Shown here one piece after another: positions 8,917 through 16,762 of a stretch of 32,445 nucleotides of DNA (its first letter is position 1; each line of letters begins with the position of its first letter). The DNA comes from an uncultured Bacteroidales bacterium. GTDB taxonomy: Bacteria; Bacteroidota; Bacteroidia; Bacteroidales; JACABE01. The translations under genes were made by a program, and so were the position numbers. A model generated the notes under the pieces. The model saw only the letters and a program-made list of their open reading frames with translations, ran no database searches and was not told where the DNA came from. The stretch is taken from assembly GCA_903899825.1 (NCBI GenBank), contig CAIUKU010000287.1, positions 1-32,445 on the forward strand, given 5' to 3'.

Positions 8917-9618
8917 ATGGGATTGATAATATTGATAGAAACAGCTACAGAAGTTTGTTCTGTGGCGCTGGCCAAGGACGGGCAATTGATTTCATTAAGA
9001 GAAATATCCGATGGCAATTCGCACTCAGCCAATGTGGCCGTTTTTTTGGATGAAGTGTTGAAAGAAGCTGGAAAAATACCCAAAGACCTGGATGCAGTGG
9101 CTGTGAGCAAAGGACCCGGTTCCTATACCGGTTTGCGCATCGGTGTATCTTCAGCCAAAGGCTTAAGTTACGGACTCAGCATTCCCCTCATTTCTATCAA
9201 CACCTTAAAATCAATGTGCAAAGGTGTTTTAGAAAAACATAAAGCAACTGATCATTCTGCTTTTTTCTGTCCCATGATAGATGCCCGCAGAATGGAAGTT
9301 TACAGTGCTTTTTACGATGGAAAGCTGCAGATGATCCGTGATGTTCAGGCTGATATCGTGGACGAAAACAGCTATGAGGAATACCTGGCACAACATCCGG
9401 TTTACTTTTTCGGAAATGCTGCTTTAAAGTGCAAAGAAGTATTATCTAAACATCCCAATGCCTTTTTTATTGAAGATATTCAGCTTTCTGCTGCAAACAT
9501 GGCTGAGCTTGCCGAGGAAAAATACAAGCAAGCTGCATTTGAAAATGCTGCCCGGTTTGAACCTTTTTACCTGAAAGATTTTATTGCTGCTAAAGCGGTT
9601 GTGAAAGGGTTATATTAA
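8917..9618 (+). CDS. tsaB: tRNA threonylcarbamoyladenosine biosynthesis protein TsaB
   Basis: TsaB is the partner of TsaD in making the t6A modification at position 37 of ANN-decoding tRNAs. The 233-residue product has the ASKHA-fold N-terminus (ILIETATEVCSVALAKDG, residues 4-21). It has the diagnostic SKGPGSYTGLRIG stretch (about 64-76), which gives the dimer interface with TsaD. It begins 9 bases after the stop of the adaptor gene, so it is probably co-transcribed with the exporter genes. That pairing looks like genomic convenience rather than shared function. The start at MGLIILIET is well placed for the first strand. Confidence 0.96.
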   Translation: MGLIILIETATEVCSVALAKDGQLISLREISDGNSHSANVAVFLDEVLKEAGKIPKDLDAVAVSKGPGSYTGLRIGVSSAKGLSYGLSIPLISINTLKSMCKGVLEKHKATDHSAFFCPMIDARRMEVYSAFYDGKLQMIRDVQADIVDENSYEEYLAQHPVYFFGNAALKCKEVLSKHPNAFFIEDIQLSAANMAELAEEKYKQAAFENAARFEPFYLKDFIAAKAVVKGLY

Positions 9619-9815
9619 GGTTAAAGTAAAAAGGATAAAGTAAAAAGTTTTAAGTTGAACAAAGTTTTAAGAAATGAAAGAAAGTTTTAAGTTAAAGAAA
9701 GTTTTAAGTTTTAAGAAAAACAACACCAACTTAACACTTCTATCACTTAACACTTAACACTTTCCGCCGCAAGGCGGACTTAACACTTAAGATTTAACAC
9801 GTATTAAATATTCCG
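9619..9815. repeat. Degenerate word-repeat spacer with GCAA hairpin
   Basis: The first half (9619-9720) is made of AAAGTTTTAAG-like words and the second (9729-9799) of CTTAACACTT-like words, which are partly complementary to the first. Between the later copies sits a perfect 6-bp hairpin, TCCGCC (9763-9768) and GGCGGA (9773-9778), closed by a GCAA tetraloop. The 15-mer ATAAAGTAAAAAGTT (9635-9649) recurs exactly at 24269-24283. No coding sequence was seen. Confidence 0.6.
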
Positions 9816-10634
9816 ATGGACGAAGAAAAGAATCAACATATCATTGTTTTAACTGATTTTACAGAGAGGAGTTGCATTGCACTGGATCATGGCATAGTGC
9901 TGGCAGATGTGCTGGAGAAAGAACTCTCATTGCTTTGTTTTGCACAGGAAAATGAAGACGAAAATATGTTGCATGAAAAAATGCAGGCGATTGCAAAAGA
10001 CCGTAAAATTCAGCTTAGTACTTATGTGCTGAAAGCTAAATATGCCAAAGCATACAATGAATTGGTAGCGGAAAGCAATGCTATACTGGCCATTGTTTGT
10101 TTTGACAATACGGATAGCAAAAGTAATTTTCATCCTGCCAGATTACTGAAATTTTTTCATCAGTCGCGCATACCCTATATATTTGCCAATAATGCCATTA
10201 CAGATGCCAGCTATTATAAAAAGATCATATTACCCATAGATTCTACCAAAGAATCCAAGGAAAAAGTCTTGTGGGCCAGTTATTTCGGAAGGTTTAATGA
10301 ATCGGAATTAAAAGTAATGGCAGCTTCGGTAAAGGACGAATACCTCTTGCGGCAAATGAACAATAACCTCAAATTTATAAAAAAAATATTTGACAGCTTT
10401 GAAGTAAATTTTGAAATACTCAGAACAACTCAAAAGCAAAGCAGTATTGATGAAGCAGCCATTCATGCAGCGGCTGATGAAAATGCCGGACTGGTCATCA
10501 TATTGTCGACCAAGAGTTATGGCATACTTGATTTATTGAAAGGACCCAAAGAATTAGGCTTAATTACCAACGAAGAAAGGATTTCCATTATGTGCCTCAA
10601 CCAGCGAGATGATTTGTACGTGATGTGTGATTAG
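9816..10634 (+). CDS. Universal stress protein with two Usp domains
   Basis: A cytoplasmic UspA-family protein of 272 residues, the usual size of the double-domain form in Bacteroidota. The first domain begins HIIVLTDFTERSCIALDHG (residues 8-26). The second begins KKIILPIDSTKESKEKVLWA near residue 130. I cannot find the GxxG-9x-G(S/T) ATP-binding signature at the end of either half, so it may belong to the non-ATP-binding group. It stands between two repeat-rich or hairpin-bearing spacers and is probably a single-gene unit. Its role in stress is inferred from the family only. Confidence 0.85.
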   Translation: MDEEKNQHIIVLTDFTERSCIALDHGIVLADVLEKELSLLCFAQENEDENMLHEKMQAIAKDRKIQLSTYVLKAKYAKAYNELVAESNAILAIVCFDNTDSKSNFHPARLLKFFHQSRIPYIFANNAITDASYYKKIILPIDSTKESKEKVLWASYFGRFNESELKVMAASVKDEYLLRQMNNNLKFIKKIFDSFEVNFEILRTTQKQSSIDEAAIHAAADENAGLVIILSTKSYGILDLLKGPKELGLITNEERISIMCLNQRDDLYVMCD

Positions 10635-10726
10635 GAATGTAATGATCTAGTAAATTGAAATTACTATAAACGGAACAAAAGTTTCGTCAGGTAAAATAAC
10701 TATTTTAAATAACAAATTTTAGAAGG

Positions 10727-10751
10727 AAAACCTGTCTTTTTGATAGGTTTT
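10727..10751 (+). terminator. Terminator-like hairpin after the Usp gene
   Basis: AAAACCT (10727-10733) and AGGTTTT (10745-10751) form a perfect 7-bp stem around an 11-base loop, and ACTTATTTTT follows. The hairpin lies 93 bases after the Usp stop and just before the next gene, whose -7 box overlaps the T-rich tail. Confidence 0.4.
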
Positions 10752-10754
10752 ACT

Positions 10755-10762
10755 TATTTTTG
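10755..10762 (+). promoter_or_regulatory. Candidate -7 element with very short leader
   Basis: TATTTTTG fits TAnnTTTG and ends only 8 bases before the ATG at 10771. If it is the promoter, the message would be leaderless or nearly so. No TTG lies at the usual -33 distance; the nearest (10740-10742) is only 12 bases upstream. Confidence 0.3.
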
Positions 10763-10770
10763 TTCTCAAT

Positions 10771-11943
10771 ATGAAGTTTCTAAAAAATTTACTATTTATA
10801 TTCTTATTATTATTTGGAATAAATTCCAAAGGACAGATTGTTGGAAATAATCTAGTAAATAATTCTTCATTTGAAGAATACTTTAGCTGTCCAATTAGTA
10901 CAGGTGAACTTTATAAATCAAAATATTGGTGGGGTTATAGTACAGATTATTATAATACTTGTAGTCTATCATCTGGTATTCCCATGAATGGGAGCGGATT
11001 TCAATTTGCTAATATTGGAAATGCTTATGCTGGTTTTATTATTTATAACAAACCAATTCAGAATCCATTTAATTATAGAGAATACATTAAAACTAAACTA
11101 AAAACAAGTTTAATTAATAATAGGAGATATTGTACTTCTATAAATATTAACCTTGCAGAATATTCGTATAATAATAATTCATATATAGAATTAGATACTA
11201 TAAGCATGTTATTTACTAAAAATCAAGTAGAGGATACTATTTTACCAATATGTTATAATTGTGCTCAAATAAATAAAAGTATTTTATTAATTGATACTGC
11301 AAATTGGCTAAAAATAAATGGTAGTTTTATTGCAACTGGTGGAGAAAATTATCTGTCAATTGGTAATTTCCAAAATTTAATTTTATGGCCTACAGGAGTT
11401 CATGGTGTAATATATTTATACATTGATGATGTTTCTGTATGCGAGTGTGCCTATAATATTAACTTAGGCAACGATACCAATCTGTGTGAGGGGAAAAGGC
11501 TAGCACTTAATGCTATATTGCCTGATGCAACATACATCTGGCAAGATGGAAGCAGCAATGCTACTTATGAGGTAAAACAAGCAGGTACATATTGGGTGAG
11601 AGCTTACATAGCAGAATACGATATTACAACTTCTGATACCATTGTTATCAGCTATAGCGATTGCAACATACCGAAATTATTTATTCCCAACAGCTTTACC
11701 CCAAATGGAGATGGGTTAAATGATAAATTTGAATATGGTAATGCAGCATTTTTTGATATAAAAACATACATTTACAACCGCTGGGGTCAGCTCATTTATG
11801 AAGGTGAAAATACAGATTACTGGGATGGAAGCTATAAAGACAAGCTGGTTCAAATGGATGATTATAATTACAGTATAGAAGCCACATACAAAACAAATAA
11901 TGAAGTAGTAAAATACAGCGGAAAGGTGACGGTGGTGAAATAA
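10771..11943 (+). CDS. Secreted protein with type B (gliding-motility-associated) sorting domain
   Basis: The 390-residue product has a signal peptide (residues 1-21, ending NSKGQ) and then NLVNNSSFEEYFSCP, an opening common in Bacteroidota surface proteins. Residues 25 to about 225 look like a beta-rich ligand or carbohydrate-binding fold of unknown specificity. A second module (INLGNDTNLCEGKRLALNA, then YIWQDGSS and GTYWV) resembles an Ig-like domain also present in the protein at 19416-22517. The C-terminal 85 residues (FIPNSFTPNGDGLNDKF, YNRWGQLIYE, YWDGSYKD, GKVTVVK) are a CHU_C/type B sorting signal for type IX secretion. The first two-thirds of the gene is clearly more AT-rich than the sorting-domain part. 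Confidence 0.88.
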   Translation: MKFLKNLLFIFLLLFGINSKGQIVGNNLVNNSSFEEYFSCPISTGELYKSKYWWGYSTDYYNTCSLSSGIPMNGSGFQFANIGNAYAGFIIYNKPIQNPFNYREYIKTKLKTSLINNRRYCTSININLAEYSYNNNSYIELDTISMLFTKNQVEDTILPICYNCAQINKSILLIDTANWLKINGSFIATGGENYLSIGNFQNLILWPTGVHGVIYLYIDDVSVCECAYNINLGNDTNLCEGKRLALNAILPDATYIWQDGSSNATYEVKQAGTYWVRAYIAEYDITTSDTIVISYSDCNIPKLFIPNSFTPNGDGLNDKFEYGNAAFFDIKTYIYNRWGQLIYEGENTDYWDGSYKDKLVQMDDYNYSIEATYKTNNEVVKYSGKVTVVK

Positions 11944-12004
11944 TTAGGAATTAGGAACAATTGATAAATGACACTACAAATACAAATTTACACTGAAGTA
12001 AAAG

Positions 12005-12021
12005 CCTCCCCTTCGGGGAGG
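12005..12021. terminator. Strong GC hairpin between convergent genes
   Basis: CCTCCCC (12005-12011) and GGGGAGG (12015-12021) form a 7-bp stem with a TTC loop. A second GGAGGGGCTTC just after (12025-12035) offers an alternative pairing partner. It lies between the stops of genes at 11943 (plus) and 12036 (minus), as expected for a bidirectional terminator. The C-rich/G-rich design also resembles palindromes scattered in many Bacteroidota genomes. Confidence 0.5.
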
Positions 12022-12035
12022 TATGGAGGGGCTTC

Positions 12036-13451
12036 TTATTTCCCTCTACCCTGAACAATGATAATCAAAGTATATAATAGGATTTTAAAATCGGTGGCTA
12101 AAGACATATTTTCAATATACAATAAATCATATTTTAGCCTTTCAACCATTTCGTCTACATTTTCGGCATAGCCAAATTTTACCTGTCCCCAGGAAGTAAT
12201 CCCGGGTTTTACTTTATGAAGTAAGCGGTAATGCGGTGCTTTTTTCATGATTTCGTTGATAAAATACTGGCGTTCGGGGCGGGGGCCTACCAACGACATA
12301 TTGCCTTTGAGGACATTGTAAAACTGAGGAATTTCGTCCAATCGTACTTTTCGCATGAATCTTCCAAAATTAGTGATGCGGGGGTCGTCCTGGCATGAAA
12401 GCAAAGGGATTCCGTCTTCAGCATTTATATACATCGAACGGAATTTATACATTAAAAAAGGTTTCCCTTTTAATCCGATACGTTCATGTGAATAAAAAAC
12501 AGGTCCTCTGGAGGAGGTTTTTATGATGAAAGCCGTGATCAGATATACCGGAGATAATAAGATCAGCATAAGGATGGCAGAAATGATATCAGCAATGCGT
12601 TTCAGGGATTGTTGCCAGGCGGGCATTAAATCGGGGGAAATAAGAATGAGGGGTGCCTGAAATATCGCGCTCATTTTTACAGATCCCAGCAAAATATCCT
12701 GTATGTCCGGTATGATTTTAATAACCACCTCACTGTCTTCCAAAGCAGTAATAATGCTTTCGATGAGTTTGTGTTCGTTTTCTTCAATTGCAATCACCAC
12801 TTCTTCCACTCCGGCTTCTTTAATGATGTTTTTCAGCGATTTATAATTGCCCAGATAAGGCAGATGCTGTATCATGATGGATTGCTGAGAACCATTTAAA
12901 CTAACAAAACCTATGAATTTGTTACCGGAAGATTCAATCTGATTTTCAATGTCGAGATAGGTTTTAACGGCATTTTCATGACTGCCAACGATTACGGTAT
13001 TAAATCCTAAAATTTTATGATGAATTTTATAAGCCGTTCGGGAAGTGATAATTAAACGCAACAAATAGGTGAAAAAGAAATGCAGTGAAAACAATACAAA
13101 AAAGGATTGATAATAGTTTTTATAGGTAACGATTACGTCGTCCAGTATCAGTGCAAAAAAGATGATTAAAACACCTATCAGGCTAATTACAAAGGTTTGT
13201 TCAAGTTCTTTTAACCTCGATTTCCGGTATATTTTCCGGTAGGTACCCATCATCAGATACAATAGCATCCAGAATACAGGAACCAGCAGTAAGCCTTTGT
13301 AAAAATTGATATCATGGATGATGGTATCGTATTTCTGAAGGATATCCGGTTCAATTTTGCTTTTGCGGTAAATAAAAAACAAACCCCATGCCAGCATAGC
13401 AGCGAAAATATCGGCGATTACATACTTGGCAACGTGTAATTTTTTATTCAT
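12036..13451 (-). CDS. Exopolysaccharide polyprenyl-phosphate sugar-1-phosphate transferase
   Basis: This integral membrane enzyme moves a sugar-1-phosphate from a nucleotide sugar to undecaprenyl phosphate, starting an exopolysaccharide, capsule or O-antigen repeat unit. The 471 residues hold four N-terminal membrane helices (within residues 8-140). A CoA-binding/NAD-fold region follows (about 145-265, FNTVIVGSHENAVKTYLD). A fifth hydrophobic segment is near 290-310, and then comes the bacterial sugar transferase catalytic domain. Its hallmarks are KRIADI, FYSHERIGLKGKPF, YKFRSM, RKVRLDEIPQF and LVGPRPER. The layout is that of the WcaJ/WbaP-type, two-part family. It lies 8 bases after a lipoprotein gene, in the same operon. 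No other glycan genes are next to it in this window. Confidence 0.94.
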   Translation of the reverse strand: MNKKLHVAKYVIADIFAAMLAWGLFFIYRKSKIEPDILQKYDTIIHDINFYKGLLLVPVFWMLLYLMMGTYRKIYRKSRLKELEQTFVISLIGVLIIFFALILDDVIVTYKNYYQSFFVLFSLHFFFTYLLRLIITSRTAYKIHHKILGFNTVIVGSHENAVKTYLDIENQIESSGNKFIGFVSLNGSQQSIMIQHLPYLGNYKSLKNIIKEAGVEEVVIAIEENEHKLIESIITALEDSEVVIKIIPDIQDILLGSVKMSAIFQAPLILISPDLMPAWQQSLKRIADIISAILMLILLSPVYLITAFIIKTSSRGPVFYSHERIGLKGKPFLMYKFRSMYINAEDGIPLLSCQDDPRITNFGRFMRKVRLDEIPQFYNVLKGNMSLVGPRPERQYFINEIMKKAPHYRLLHKVKPGITSWGQVKFGYAENVDEMVERLKYDLLYIENMSLATDFKILLYTLIIIVQGRGK

Positions 13452-13459
13452 TCCGGCTT

Positions 13460-14389
13460 TTATTTTGAAGTTTTAAAATGTACCAGTTTAATATTATCTA
13501 AATAAATCTCAGCGGTTTGTATTCCTTCATCTTTGTAGGCACCAAAAAATACCTTAAAACTTCCGGCACTGTAATAATCACTGATATCAGGAGTAAAATT
13601 AATATAAATCTTTTTCCATTCTGTAGTGGGTTTGAGCTTGATGGTAGATACCTGATTGGACGGATAGCTTTGATTGGGTTGGTAGACCAATAGTCCGATA
13701 TAGAGACTGTTGTTTGTTTTGTAATTCATTTCCAGGAAAACAGGGGAGGCACCTTTAGGTAAAACAAAATTATCGCCCTTGGTTTCCATTTCAAAAAAAT
13801 TGTGTTGCGAATCAATGGTAACGATACCTGAATGAGAACCTTCAAAAACATTCGGCAAATTGGTCTGAATAACGGTAGTATCGCTATTGATTCTTTTCTG
13901 AAATTTTATAGTGGCATCATCAAAATTTTCTTCCCAGAATACGATCTCTTTATTATCGCTTGCAAGGTCTTTGTATTGTGTATGAAGCGTATCAAGATTT
14001 ATGGTATTGCCCACTACAAGGTTAGAATCAGTTATTATGATTGATTTATAAAACTCATATTGTACCCTTGTTCCGGCCATTCCATTCATTTTAATACCCG
14101 GATAGATACTGATTTTATGTTTCCCGTTTTGTAAGACCGGGAAAGTAGCCGGTAATTCAAAAGCACCAATTAAAATATCATCTACATATACCCATGCATC
14201 TGTAATTTTATTCGACAAAGTTCCTTCGAAAATAAATGGATTTTCCTCTAATTTTATATTTTCAATATGAATATAAGCCGGAATAGTTTGATCACCATCG
14301 AATTTATTGCAGGAAATCAGCCATGGAATAAATAAGAGTAAAAATAATATGGTTTTAACAGCCCGGGCGAAAAAATACTTTTGTAACAT
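13460..14389 (-). CDS. Lipoprotein of unknown function paired with the sugar transferase
   Basis: I place the start at the ATG at 14389, giving 309 residues. An upstream ATG at 14494 would add 35 residues unlike a signal peptide, whereas from 14389 the sequence has Lys/Arg, a hydrophobic core and a lipobox LISC (Cys27). The mature part is beta-rich: a PEGA-like stretch (AWVYVDDILIGAFELPAT, then GKHKISIYPG) near residues 67-105, and a second half (EIVFWEENFDD, then SLYIGLLVYQPNQ and AEIYLDNIKLV) resembling a carbohydrate-binding jelly-roll. It is the first gene of a two-gene operon with the exopolysaccharide-initiating transferase, so a role in surface glycan handling is plausible but inferred. 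I do not recognise a named family for the whole protein. Confidence 0.75.
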   Translation of the reverse strand: MLQKYFFARAVKTILFLLLFIPWLISCNKFDGDQTIPAYIHIENIKLEENPFIFEGTLSNKITDAWVYVDDILIGAFELPATFPVLQNGKHKISIYPGIKMNGMAGTRVQYEFYKSIIITDSNLVVGNTINLDTLHTQYKDLASDNKEIVFWEENFDDATIKFQKRINSDTTVIQTNLPNVFEGSHSGIVTIDSQHNFFEMETKGDNFVLPKGASPVFLEMNYKTNNSLYIGLLVYQPNQSYPSNQVSTIKLKPTTEWKKIYINFTPDISDYYSAGSFKVFFGAYKDEGIQTAEIYLDNIKLVHFKTSK

Positions 14390-14699
14390 TATATCGTGAT
14401 AAGTGAAAACAAATATTAAATAGGAACGAAGAATTTTATAGTTTATTATATGTAGTTGGCTTATATTTTTTTTGCCACTAAGACTCCAAGACACTAATTT
14501 TCAATGATTCTGATTTAATGTGGTCCTGATTTTTTATTTTATTTTTGTATTTTAATGTCTTAATAACTATCTTATAGTCATTTATAGATTTATTAATTCC
14601 ATATTGACAGTTTAAACTTAAATAAATCAGTTTAAAATCTCTGCTTAAATTGAGAAATCAGTTAAAAGATATGTCCTTTATCAGGTTTTAAATTCAAAA

Positions 14700-15671
14700 T
14701 TAATCGTTTAATTTTTCAATAATCTGGTAAGCAACATTGAGGGCATTGTATCCGTCAATTATGGAGACCAATGGTGTAGTGTCGTTTACAACGGAATGAT
14801 AAAAAGTTTCCAGTTCCATTTTAATTTCATTGACAGGCAAAATCTCAGGTTTTTCAAAAAATATCTGCTTGGCAGCTTTGTTTTCGCCCAACTCAATAAT
14901 CATGGCAAACGGGTCATTATCCCCTGGTATAACTTCTTTCATGCGAACGATTTCTGTCGTTTTTTCCAGGAAATCAACGGCAATATAAGCATCGCGCTGG
15001 AAGAATCTGGATTTGCGCATATTTTTCATAGAAATACGGCTTGCCGTCAGGTTTGCAACGCAACCATTGTCAAATTCGATACGGGCATTGGCAATATCAG
15101 GAGTGTCGCTAACAACTTTTACTCCACTGGCGCTGATTTTACGAACATTTGATTTTACCACACTCAACACGATGTCAATGTCGTGTATCATCAGATCGAG
15201 GATAACAGGCACATCGGTACCACGAGGGTTAAACTGCGCCAGACGATGTGTTTCGATAAACATCGGATTGTCGATATAGTTTACTGCTGCTGTAAAAGCC
15301 GGGTTAAATCTTTCAACATGTCCTACCTGAACTTTTACATTGGCTTCAGTGGAGAGGTCTATCATTTTTTTAGCTTCTTCAGCAGAAGCAGCAATAGGTT
15401 TTTCTATGAAAACATGTTTCCCACGTTTTAATGCTTTGGAGGCACATTCGAAATGTGCAAATGTAGGTGTAACAATGTCAACTACATCTACTTCATCAAT
15501 TAATTCTTCGATAGATGCAAAAGAATGTGTATTGAATTCTTCTGCAACTTTTTTAGCGTTTTCCTGATCCGGGTCAAAAAAACCAACGAAATTATACTCA
15601 GGTATTTGCTGTATACATTTAATATGTATTTTCCCAAGGTGACCAACACCCATTATGCCTATTCTTAACAT
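14700..15671 (-). CDS. Gfo/Idh/MocA-family NAD(P)-dependent oxidoreductase
   Basis: I choose the ATG at 15671, giving 323 residues. The frame stays open to 15815, but the extra 48 residues are low-quality sequence, overlap the next gene and include the candidate promoter. From 15671 the protein opens directly with the Rossmann motif MLRIGIMGVGHLGKIH. EKPIAASAEEA (about residues 94-104) is the classic family signature with its catalytic-region lysine, and QVGHVERFNPA follows. The C-terminal domain covers about residues 125-320. Members act on sugars, sugar nucleotides or related polyols. The substrate here is unknown, though the exopolysaccharide genes downstream on the same strand make a nucleotide-sugar role possible. 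The 310-base gap before the lipoprotein gene argues for a separate transcript. Confidence 0.9.
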   Translation of the reverse strand: MLRIGIMGVGHLGKIHIKCIQQIPEYNFVGFFDPDQENAKKVAEEFNTHSFASIEELIDEVDVVDIVTPTFAHFECASKALKRGKHVFIEKPIAASAEEAKKMIDLSTEANVKVQVGHVERFNPAFTAAVNYIDNPMFIETHRLAQFNPRGTDVPVILDLMIHDIDIVLSVVKSNVRKISASGVKVVSDTPDIANARIEFDNGCVANLTASRISMKNMRKSRFFQRDAYIAVDFLEKTTEIVRMKEVIPGDNDPFAMIIELGENKAAKQIFFEKPEILPVNEIKMELETFYHSVVNDTTPLVSIIDGYNALNVAYQIIEKLND

Positions 15672-15690
15672 GCGCTTTATTATTTTTTTG

Positions 15691-15698
15691 CAAAAGTA
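15691..15698 (-). promoter_or_regulatory. Candidate -7 promoter element of the oxidoreductase gene
   Basis: On the minus strand this reads TACTTTTG, an exact match to TAnnTTTG, 19 bases before the chosen ATG at 15671. Its position supports the shorter start, because the longer reading frame would place the promoter inside the coding sequence. Confidence 0.45.
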
Positions 15699-15766
15699 AT
15701 TTTTTATCATCATTGAAATGAGTATTTTCGCAAAAAAATAAACAAAGTTTGAAGAAAAATTAATAA

Positions 15767-16414
15767 ATGACAGATTCATACAAACACAAAGGCTTACGGA
15801 AACAGCTGATAGCAATTATTAAAGAAAAGGGAATACTGGATGAAAATGTGTTGAATGCAATCGAAAAAATTCCTCGTCATTTTTTCCTGGATTCTTCATT
15901 TACTGAATTTGCATATATAGATAAAGCATTCCCTATTGGAAACGGACAGACGATTTCTCAACCTTATACCGTTGCTTTTCAATCGGAATTATTAAAAATT
16001 AAAAAAGGGGAAAAAGTACTGGAAGTAGGTACCGGTTCAGGATATCAGGCCTGTGTGCTGCTTGAACTGGGTGCCAAGGTATTTACCATAGAACGTCAGA
16101 AAGCCCTGTATCAAAAAACCAAAGCATTTTTACCAACGATAGGCTACAATCCACGCATGTTTTATGGCGATGGTTATGCAGGTTTGCCTGCTTATGCTCC
16201 ATTTGATAAAATAATAGTCACAGCCGGAGCTCCTTTTATTCCTGAAGCCTTGGTTCAGCAACTGAAAGTGGGCGGGATACTTGTAGTTCCTGTCGGTGAA
16301 GATGTGCAAACCATGATCAGCCTTACAAAGATTTCCGAAACTCAGATTGAACAAAAAGAACATGGCAGTTTCAGGTTTGTGCCTTTGCTGGAAGACAAAG
16401 CGGACGGGAAATAG
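15767..16414 (+). CDS. pcm: Protein-L-isoaspartate O-methyltransferase
   Basis: This cytoplasmic repair enzyme methylates isoaspartyl residues in aged proteins using S-adenosylmethionine. The 215 residues contain RKQLIAIIKEKGILDENVL near the start and the conserved PIGNGQTISQPYTVA (about residues 56-70). The SAM-binding motif I is VLEVGTGSGYQACVL (about 84-98), and post-motif sequences include DKIIVTAGAP. Length matches the bacterial family. It is divergent from the oxidoreductase gene with 95 bases between starts; TATTTTCG (15722-15729) is one mismatch from the -7 consensus and may serve it. Confidence 0.96.
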   Translation: MTDSYKHKGLRKQLIAIIKEKGILDENVLNAIEKIPRHFFLDSSFTEFAYIDKAFPIGNGQTISQPYTVAFQSELLKIKKGEKVLEVGTGSGYQACVLLELGAKVFTIERQKALYQKTKAFLPTIGYNPRMFYGDGYAGLPAYAPFDKIIVTAGAPFIPEALVQQLKVGGILVVPVGEDVQTMISLTKISETQIEQKEHGSFRFVPLLEDKADGK

Positions 16415-16624
16415 AAACTGGAGTACTTAAAGTGCCTAAAGTACTTAGAGTACTTAAAGTTAAAAAATCCTTGAGTTCATTTAACAAAACAGGAAATATT
16501 ACCCATTATCATTTTAGAACAAATAAAATTCAATTTGCTTTTTTTTGTCTGAATTAAGCTAAACAAATAGATGCATTTGATGTTTTTAATTTACAAAAGA
16601 TTGTTCATAAGAAAACAATCCATT

Positions 16625-16656
16625 TTGCGTTAGATATAAAACATTGTATAAATTTG
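16625..16656 (+). promoter_or_regulatory. Candidate promoter of the exonuclease III gene
   Basis: TTG at 16625-16627 (within TTTTGC) and TAAATTTG at 16649-16656 match the Bacteroidota -33 and -7 elements with a 21-base spacer. This is among the best promoter matches in the window. It predicts a start near 16663 and a leader of about 100 bases. Confidence 0.5.
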
Positions 16657-16672
16657 CTATTTTAAATACTTT

Positions 16673-16732
16673 ATGAAATGCCCACGAGTCAATATTACAT
16701 ACAAACCGACAATGATATTATGGGCATTCCAT
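16673..16732 (+). promoter_or_regulatory. Inverted repeat in the leader of the exonuclease III gene
   Basis: ATGAAATGCCCA (16673-16684) and TGGGCATTCCAT (16721-16732) pair at 11 of 12 positions around a 36-base loop. The element lies downstream of the promoter and ends 30 bases before the ATG at 16763. It could be a leader structure controlling translation or a protein-binding operator; no known riboswitch fold was recognised. Confidence 0.4.
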
Positions 16733-16762
16733 GTGACATTTAAATATTTTAAATAATAACAC

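Larger units (their letters stand above)
16415..16762. other. Gene-free spacer between pcm and the exonuclease III gene
   Basis: No coding frame was seen. It begins with a run of AGTACTTAAAGT-like words (16421-16462), including the 20-mer at 16430-16449 that recurs inverted at 28801-28820. The middle is featureless AT-rich DNA. The right end has a good promoter (16625-16656) and an inverted repeat in the presumed leader (16673-16732), both described separately. Confidence 0.6.

Noticed and set aside
14390-14494. 35-residue N-terminal extension of the lipoprotein
   Set aside because: It spoils an otherwise standard lipoprotein signal that begins at the ATG at 14389.
15672-15815. 48-residue N-terminal extension of the oxidoreductase
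   Set aside because: It overlaps the start of pcm on the other strand, contains the likely promoter and precedes the canonical MLRIGIMGVGHLG start.
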